Shown here: positions 56,534 to 61,352 of the stretch, piece after piece
Position numbering within the stretch: the first letter of the stretch is position 1
How the letters are laid out: every line of letters starts with the position of its first letter
Assembly: GCA_035516965.1 (NCBI GenBank)
Contig: DATIZR010000065.1
Location: 1 to 61,352, forward strand
From: Nitrospirota bacterium
GTDB taxonomy: Bacteria > Nitrospirota > UBA9217
Direction: 5' to 3'
DNA length: 61,352 nt
Made by a program: the position numbers and the translations under genes
Notes under the pieces: model-generated
Database searches by the model: none
What the model was told of the DNA's origin: nothing
Seen by the model: only the letters and a program-made list of their open reading frames with translations

Positions 56534-57758
56534 CAACGGCTTGCTGATCCGGCACGAATGCCCCCAGTGCGGCGCGCCGATCACCCTGCTCGAGGATGAT
56601 CGCATGTTCTGCTGCGCCTACTGCAGGGTGAAATTGTTCCTGTCCGGCCGGGACTTCTTCAGATTCACCATCCCGCCCGCCGAAGACGTCCAGGGGGAGA
56701 TATTCTATGTCCCCTACTGGAGGTTCAAGGGCCTGGCGTACACGGTTGTGCCCTTCGAGGTCTCGGGCAAATATATGGACCAGACGTCCCTGGCCTTCGG
56801 TTCAGGATCGTTCCCGGCCACTCTCGGGTTCCGCACCCAGGTCCTGACGCTGCGGTTCCTCTCGCCCGATGCAGCCGGCAGGTTTCTTCCCACCAACGTC
56901 CCGATAAGCGATGCGTTCACCCTCGTTGAAGGTCATGCCGGCGGCGACGCGAACATGCTCCACCATGCCTTTGTCGGCAGGACCGCCAGCATGATCTACG
57001 CGCCTGTTTATGATCGGGACGGGACGATCTATGATGCCGTGCTGAAAAGACCGTTGTCCGCGCGCACGCCGGCGATCGCGGAAGCGCTCAGGACGGCGGC
57101 AACGCGGGCCGACTGGAGCGTGGAATTCCTTTCCACGCTCTGTCCCGAATGCGGCTGGCAGCTGACCGGCGAAAACGAAAGCGCCATCTTCATCTGCGGC
57201 AACTGCGTTTCCGTCTGGGAAGTGTCCGGCGGGGCCCTCCGGAGGGTCGAATGCATCATCGCTCCCGGCGGGGATGAGGGGCTGTTCTACGCTCCCTTCT
57301 GGAGGATCTCGGTCGGCACGAAGGTAATCGATCTCCGCACATACGGCGATTTTGCGCGGGCCGTCAACCTGCCGAAGGCGATCAAACCGGAGTGGGAGCG
57401 GCAGGAGCTGTTTTTCTGGTTCCCCGCGTTCAAGACGAGCCCCGATTATTTTTTGCGGATCGCCACGCTCCTCACCATCGACCAGCCCCAAGTCGTGAAT
57501 GACGAAAAACGCATCTGGACCGGCAGGCAGTCCTTCGCAGCCGTCTCCCTCCGGGCGCAGGAGGCCGCGAACGGACTCAAGGCTGCGCTGGCGAAAATCG
57601 CTCCGAAAAAACTCTACCCTGATCTGCCCGCTGCGGAACTGACGCTGAAGAACGCTCAGATCGTGCTGCTCCCTTTTCGGCAGACCGGCGCGGAGTTCGT
57701 GGAAGTCAACCTGAATTTCAGGATGCCGCGCAACGTGTTTATTACTAACAGAGCGTGA
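56517..57758 (+). CDS. Zinc-ribbon protein paired with the SPFH gene
   Basis: A GTG start at 56517 overlaps the end of the SPFH gene. The 413-residue product has an N-terminal ribbon (CPQCGAPITLLEDDRMFCCAYC, split by its turn; about 15-36), a beta-rich part with repeated aromatic YVPYWRFKGL and FYAPFWRISVG phrases, and a second ribbon (CPECGWQ...FICGNC, about 210-233). I recognise the general YdjH-like type but no function. The final codons and the TGA lie within the downstream direct repeat, so its original C-terminus may have been replaced. Confidence 0.75.
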   Translation: MEKSSDNGLLIRHECPQCGAPITLLEDDRMFCCAYCRVKLFLSGRDFFRFTIPPAEDVQGEIFYVPYWRFKGLAYTVVPFEVSGKYMDQTSLAFGSGSFPATLGFRTQVLTLRFLSPDAAGRFLPTNVPISDAFTLVEGHAGGDANMLHHAFVGRTASMIYAPVYDRDGTIYDAVLKRPLSARTPAIAEALRTAATRADWSVEFLSTLCPECGWQLTGENESAIFICGNCVSVWEVSGGALRRVECIIAPGGDEGLFYAPFWRISVGTKVIDLRTYGDFARAVNLPKAIKPEWERQELFFWFPAFKTSPDYFLRIATLLTIDQPQVVNDEKRIWTGRQSFAAVSLRAQEAANGLKAALAKIAPKKLYPDLPAAELTLKNAQIVLLPFRQTGAEFVEVNLNFRMPRNVFITNRA

Positions 57759-57887
57759 GCGAGCTGCTCGACAGGGCTGACAAGGGATTGTCTACGGTAA
57801 AGACCGGCGGCAGGAACAAGACGTGCTATTACGAGCCGGCCGGCGCCTCGCAGGGGCGGGCGGGAAGCACCCATGCAGGGGACCTCT
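57748..57887 (+). repeat. Direct repeat, copy 2: displaced 3' end of the GGDEF gene
   Basis: This copy encodes the same 40 or so C-terminal GGDEF residues (SELLDRADKGL, then KTGGRNKTCYYEPAGASQ), still in an open frame but without a start or catalytic part. It provides the stop codon of the zinc-ribbon gene in another frame. Confidence 0.9.
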
Positions 57888-57895
57888 GAACGTTC

Positions 57896-58144
57896 TTAGG
57901 GAGACAGATTGCCGATGACCTTGGCCGGGATGCTGAACCGTTTGCTGTACCACTCGCCATCGCCTCCGCCCCAATTGATGCCGTCCGCGCAGTGGACGTC
58001 ATCGCCGAAGAATTCGAGGTAGGACCCGTCGGTGAAGACCAGGAAGAACCGCCGTTTCGACCCGTAGAGCATGTTCGCATCGCACACCACGGCCTTGATG
58101 GTTTTCCCCACGATCTCGCGCAGTGCCAGTTCCGGCATGGCCAT
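57896..58144 (-). CDS. Small conserved-looking protein of unknown function
   Basis: The ATG at 58144 has GGGGAGG five bases upstream and gives an 82-residue soluble protein with a compact alternating beta pattern: VGKTIKAVVCDAN, RRFFLVFTDGSYLEFFGD and DGEWYSKRFS. It is rich in aromatic residues and lacks signal or membrane segments. I recognise no family. It is convergent with the SPFH/zinc-ribbon unit. Confidence 0.65.
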   Translation of the reverse strand: MAMPELALREIVGKTIKAVVCDANMLYGSKRRFFLVFTDGSYLEFFGDDVHCADGINWGGGDGEWYSKRFSIPAKVIGNLSP

Positions 58145-58476
58145 AGACGCCTCCCCTTCACGCACCTTTCAGAGTCTTCGGGAACAGCAAGCCCTATTAT
58201 ATACCAATCGGAAAGAAAGTTCCACGCGGCCCGGGAAGGACAAGGAGCTCTTCATCCCCGGCGTTCCTTCATGGTTCCCTTCTGCTCCGCCTTTCTTGCG
58301 TGCCCAAGCAAGGCGTCCCTCTCTGTGCCCCCAACGCGATTATGAGGAGATATCAAGTTGAAACTTCAGCTTAGATTTATTCTTTTTTCCTTGCACCCGG
58401 CAGGGACTTGGGCTATACTCGGTTTAAACAGGACCCCATCGGTCCTCTATCAGCCGTGCCAAGGAGGGAGCATAGT

Positions 58477-58998
58477 ATGGATACCAGCGCCGTCGCCTCA
58501 TGGGAGTACAAGAACGATTTCTTCTCCATCACGATTCACGAGTCCGAACACCGCCCCGGGAGCTACATCTTCTCCAGCGGCATCAGCATGCCCAGGTTCG
58601 ACCCCATCTGCTGGGGAAAGACCGGGATCTGCTCCAACCCGGCATTCAAGGGCCTTCAGCTGCTACGGGCCGATGTCTCCCACTTTGCCCTCCAGCGGGG
58701 GATCGTGACGAAGAACGCCGTCAGCCCCTGCGATTCGACAGGCGGACACGGCGACGGCTGGTATCAGGAGAATGCCCTCTTGATCGAGGACGCGTCTCCC
58801 GAGGCTGTCCGGGAGATCCTGGAGTTCAGCGCACGGGACCTTGTCCAGACGGTGCTGACTGCCTGCTATCCGGATGTCAAAGTACCGGCCGGATCCCTTG
58901 ATCCCGAAGAAATGCAGCGCTTCCTCGAATCTTTGAACGTTCCCAATTACCGTGAATTGGCTCCGCCGCCGATCGCGAAACCGCAGGCTGCTGCCTGA
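58477..58998 (+). CDS. Soluble protein of unknown function
   Basis: The ATG at 58477 has AAGGAGGGAG upstream. The 173-residue product contains many Cys, Asp and Gly residues in the first two thirds (FDPICWGKTGICSN, AVSPCDSTGGHGDGWYQEN) and an acidic helical C-terminus (SPEAVREILEFSARDLVQTV) ending in a proline/alanine-rich tail. There is no signal or membrane segment. I do not recognise a family. It is followed by a clear terminator, so it is a single-gene unit. Confidence 0.65.
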   Translation: MDTSAVASWEYKNDFFSITIHESEHRPGSYIFSSGISMPRFDPICWGKTGICSNPAFKGLQLLRADVSHFALQRGIVTKNAVSPCDSTGGHGDGWYQENALLIEDASPEAVREILEFSARDLVQTVLTACYPDVKVPAGSLDPEEMQRFLESLNVPNYRELAPPPIAKPQAAA

Positions 58999-59027
58999 CA
59001 GGCAGGTAAACCGTAATTGTAAGCAAG

Positions 59028-59055
59028 AAGGCCCGGGGATTTCCGGGCCTTTATT
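59028..59055 (+). terminator. Rho-independent terminator
   Basis: A perfect stem AAGGCCCGG / CCGGGCCTT with loop GGATTT, followed by TATTATT, 30 bp after the upstream stop codon. Confidence 0.85.
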
Positions 59056-59369
59056 ATTGCATGGGAGAGACGTGCCGCTGATAGTCGGGACGCTGCCTGG
59101 TTATCGCCATTATGGGAACATATTCAGGCAGCCATGCATGACGCTAAAGAAACGCCGGCACGCTTAAAATCGAGAATAAGGAAAGTTCTCTTTTCACGGG
59201 CGTGTATTGGAAATGATTCAGGACGGTCCCCGCTGTGTTATTGAAGCGGCCGAATGTCAATTCTAAAGTATGACCTGCTGGAAACCCCAAACTTGACATC
59301 GGGAGAGAAACGCGCTTTCATTGAATTGTGAGAAGAGAGATCACAATGTTTTCGCAAAGGAGAACTGCC

Positions 59370-59921
59370 ATGGCAAAGAAAGAGACCAAAATGGACATGC
59401 AGAAGATCATGGAGATATACAAGAAAGTGGGAACTCCGGGCGAACCCCATAAATTGCTGGCAAAACTCGAGGGAAGCTGGACAACCAGGAGCAGGGGGTG
59501 GATGGAGCCCGACAAGCCGCCGGTGGTATCGACCGGCACGTGCGAGCAGAAGCTGATCCTTGACGGCCATTACCTGCGGCAGGAGTATACCGGGGATATG
59601 ATGGGACAACCTTTCACCGGCATCAATATCCTGGGATACAACAACCATACGAAGAAATATGAGTCGATCTGGATCGATTCGATGAGCACTGCCATCTACT
59701 TCTTCGAGGGGACTGCAAGCGCGGACGGCAGGACCATTACGCAGAAATGCAGCTACGACGACCCTGTCAGAGGCCCCAGCGTGTGGCGCAGTGTGACGAA
59801 GATCAAGGATGACAATACCCAGGAGTTTGAGATGTTCATTACTCCCAAGGGAGGCAAGGCAGAGAAGATGATGGAGATGACGGTCAGCCGGAAGGAAGCC
59901 ATCGCCCGCAAGGCGGCATAG
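59370..59921 (+). CDS. DUF1579 family protein
   Basis: The ATG at 59370 has AAAGGAG seven bases upstream. The 183-residue product matches DUF1579: PGEPHKLLAKLEGSWTTRSR near the N-terminus, YLRQEYTGDMMGQPFTGINI and YNNHTKKYESIWIDSMST. The fold is a lipocalin-like barrel, and the function of the family is unknown. The C-terminus ends in a basic helix. The upstream 14 codons of the frame lack a ribosome-binding site. Confidence 0.9.
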   Translation: MAKKETKMDMQKIMEIYKKVGTPGEPHKLLAKLEGSWTTRSRGWMEPDKPPVVSTGTCEQKLILDGHYLRQEYTGDMMGQPFTGINILGYNNHTKKYESIWIDSMSTAIYFFEGTASADGRTITQKCSYDDPVRGPSVWRSVTKIKDDNTQEFEMFITPKGGKAEKMMEMTVSRKEAIARKAA

Positions 59922-60245
59922 GGCCGGCTACTATGGGGGGACGCTGCAAGTAGAGCGAGGCAACGTCCCCCAAGCTGTCCCGATCGCTTTTTCAGGAAAA
60001 AGGCTCAAGTCAACATTATGGACTGACCCCGGAATTCCGGTAAGACCTCCCGCCTCAGGATCGCTTTGTGGTCGCCGCGTCTGTTTCATTTCCCGGCGTC
60101 TCTTCGCTGCGCAACAGGTGCAACAGATACACCGAAAGGATGCAGTCAAAGGGAGAGCTTGGGCCCTATAGGTTCACAACAACAGCCCCGCGACGTTATT
60201 GTCAACCGCAAGACCTTTCTCTATGAAGTTCCCCGTCAAATGGCA
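59922..60245. other. Degraded region with dispersed repeat copy
   Basis: No intact gene. It contains the second copy of the short repeat at 60059-60085. The minus-strand part next to 60245 is the downstream side of the broken baseplate gene and shows no continuation of it. Confidence 0.45.
60059..60085. repeat. Short dispersed repeat, copy 2
   Basis: GATCGCTTTGTGGTCGCCGC followed by GTCTGTT; compare 52845-52872. Confidence 0.5.
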
Positions 60246-60392
60246 TCAACCGAAGTCCGGACGGTCCACCCGTTCGCCGGGGCTCGTGAAGAGGATCTGC
60301 TCGATCAGATCCCGAACGTGATCCTCGACTGTTGTCGGCACAGCGTGTATGTCGCTGGGCTCGAACGCTACCCTTTGCGTGCCGCGGTTCAT
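60246..60392 (-). pseudogene. Truncated GPW/gp25-like baseplate protein
   Basis: The 48-residue frame (ATG 60392 with GAGGGGAG upstream) has the hallmark of gp25-like baseplate proteins: VEDHVRDLIEQILFTSPGER followed by VDRPDFG. Intact members continue for another 80 or so residues after DFG, but here a TGA follows at once and no other frame continues the similarity. These proteins are parts of phage tails, type VI secretion and extracellular contractile injection systems. It appears to be the remains of such a locus, decayed in place. Confidence 0.65.
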
Positions 60393-60772
60393 GCTCCCCT
60401 CGACAAACAGGTGAAGACACCGCACCGGCACATATTTCTACCGGCAATGTGAAGCTCTGCAGGCATGCGGCGATCGTACATCCGCTCCCGGCGGCTGCAA
60501 AGTACCCTATCCCGATCGGCACGCGCTGCTCGTTGTCCGGACGGCGGGAACCAGGTGTCGTCATGCAATGCCTCGGGAATGCGGCGTCGATGATACTCTT
60601 GCTGTTGGCAGTGATGATTGCCGGACCCTCGCAGGGCTCCATCCGCCGGAACAGGTAACTCGTTTCCCGGTTGGCGTAGCGGCCGCGGCCGTGCTGCGTC
60701 TCTCTTCCTGCCTTTGATCTGGTTGTTCAAACCCTTCGCGATCCTCAACCGCCGCGCGCGATCGTAAAAAAT
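60393..60772. other. Region upstream of the gp25 remnant, probably decayed coding sequence
   Basis: No intact gene in these 380 bp. On the minus strand a frame around 60450-60650 contains GPAIITANSKSIID, which weakly recalls the C-terminal part of PAAR spike-tip proteins that often precede gp25 genes. This is a guess from a few residues. Confidence 0.3.
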
Positions 60773-61352
60773 TTACTCCTGCCGGGCCAGCCTCGCGATG
60801 TCAGGCACGTCAAGCACGCGCTTGTCAGGACCGCGCTCGACGCAGTTGATCATGGCCAGGCCGATCTCTTTGAGGGTCAGGACGGCGTTCGGAAACAACC
60901 ATTTCCCGAGAGGAAAGAGCGGATCGAGCACGCGATAGAACGCATGCGTGTTCTGCAGACCCTTTGTCGGGCGGATAAAGCCGGGACGGAACATATAGGC
61001 CGCGCGGAAGGGGAGCTGCATCAGGTCGTTCTCGGTCTTTCCTTTGATCCGCGCCCACATGACGCGTCCTTTTTCGCTGCTGTCCGTGCCCATGCCGGAC
61101 ACATAGCAGATCGTCATGTCCGGATCCAAGCGGGAGAGCGGGCGGGCCAGGGCCACCGTGAGGTCGTAGGTGAGGTGCCGGTACGTTTCTTCCGTCATGC
61201 CGAGGGAAGATACGCCCATGCAGAAGAACCCCGCGTTGTAGCCGGTCAGTTCCTTTTCAAGGCCGCTGAAATCGGAAAAGTCCTGATGCAGGACCTCTTT
61301 CAACTTGTCATGGCGCTTTCCGCAGGTCCGCCTGCTGATGGACAGGACGGAT
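60773..61352 (-). CDS. NAD(P)-binding Rossmann protein, partial (5' end outside the window)
   Basis: The frame is open through the right edge. The visible part includes KLKEVLHQDFSDFSGLEKEL, FFCMGVSSLGM, YVSGMGTDSSEKGRVMWARI and FRPGFIRPTKGLQN, typical of the atypical short-chain dehydrogenase group related to NAD(P)H-binding proteins (HTATIP2-like). The N-terminal G-x-x-G-x-x-G motif would lie beyond the window, so a catalytic or regulatory role cannot be assigned. Confidence 0.8.
   Translation of the reverse strand, partial: SVLSISRRTCGKRHDKLKEVLHQDFSDFSGLEKELTGYNAGFFCMGVSSLGMTEETYRHLTYDLTVALARPLSRLDPDMTICYVSGMGTDSSEKGRVMWARIKGKTENDLMQLPFRAAYMFRPGFIRPTKGLQNTHAFYRVLDPLFPLGKWLFPNAVLTLKEIGLAMINCVERGPDKRVLDVPDIARLARQE

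Noticed and set aside
60246-60248. TGA after DFG in the gp25-like frame as a second selenocysteine
   Set aside because: The residues after it do not continue the family, and the position is not a catalytic cysteine.

Overview
The window (about 61 kb, GC-rich) reads as a stretch of chromosome from a Gram-negative, motile or surface-gliding anaerobe with a large multihaem cytochrome inventory. Genes for Lol lipoprotein sorting, outer-membrane barrels, type IV pilus retraction, a FliA-type promoter and haem-rich cytochromes fit a Geobacter-like Desulfobacterota or a Nitrospirota relative. The sequence alone does not decide between them. There is no rRNA and no CRISPR array.

Positions 1-800 hold a ferritin-like gene and tRNA-Val and tRNA-Asp on the minus strand. 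A 1.4-kb insertion sequence (825-2234) with a 16-bp target duplication sits between the tRNAs and cheB. From 23.5 kb down to 2.2 kb, all on the minus strand, lies a chemosensory cluster: a PATAN/DUF4388 protein, CheY, CheA, an ExeA-type ATPase, CheW, then a complete outer-membrane electron conduit (decahaem surface lipoprotein, decahaem MtrA-like lipoprotein, MtrB/PioB-like barrel), an orphan periplasmic binding protein whose stop overlaps the start of a chemoreceptor, a second chemoreceptor, a small membrane protein, a second CheW, a HEAT-repeat protein, CheR and CheB. A good sigma-70 promoter precedes the first gene. The layout suggests a chemosensory pathway dedicated to extracellular electron transfer; this is the most interesting system in the window.

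From 23.7 to 43 kb are mainly housekeeping and accessory genes: yajQ, lolA (its promoter lies in the remains of a truncated acyltransferase), ftsK, uppP, an alcohol-dehydrogenase-like oxidoreductase, a haem-binding chemoreceptor behind a FliA-like promoter, glycogen phosphorylase, a DsbA/FrnE-like gene whose first active-site cysteine is encoded by TGA (probable selenoprotein), DUF488, a POT transporter, a duplicated YtxH protein, a 14-haem CX4CH/CXXCH cytochrome lipoprotein, a DUF2238 membrane protein, MaoC and prohibitin preceded by a 39-residue membrane protein.

From 43 to 61 kb are a coenzyme-F420-reductase-like Rossmann protein, a Cys-rich small protein, a papain-like protease, AsmA, a second PATAN/DUF4388 protein, PilT, a PhnD-like binding protein coupled to a GGDEF cyclase, an SPFH/zinc-ribbon pair flanked by a duplicated end of the GGDEF gene, several small unknown genes, a DUF1579 protein, a broken gp25-like baseplate gene and a partial NAD(P)-binding protein at the right edge.
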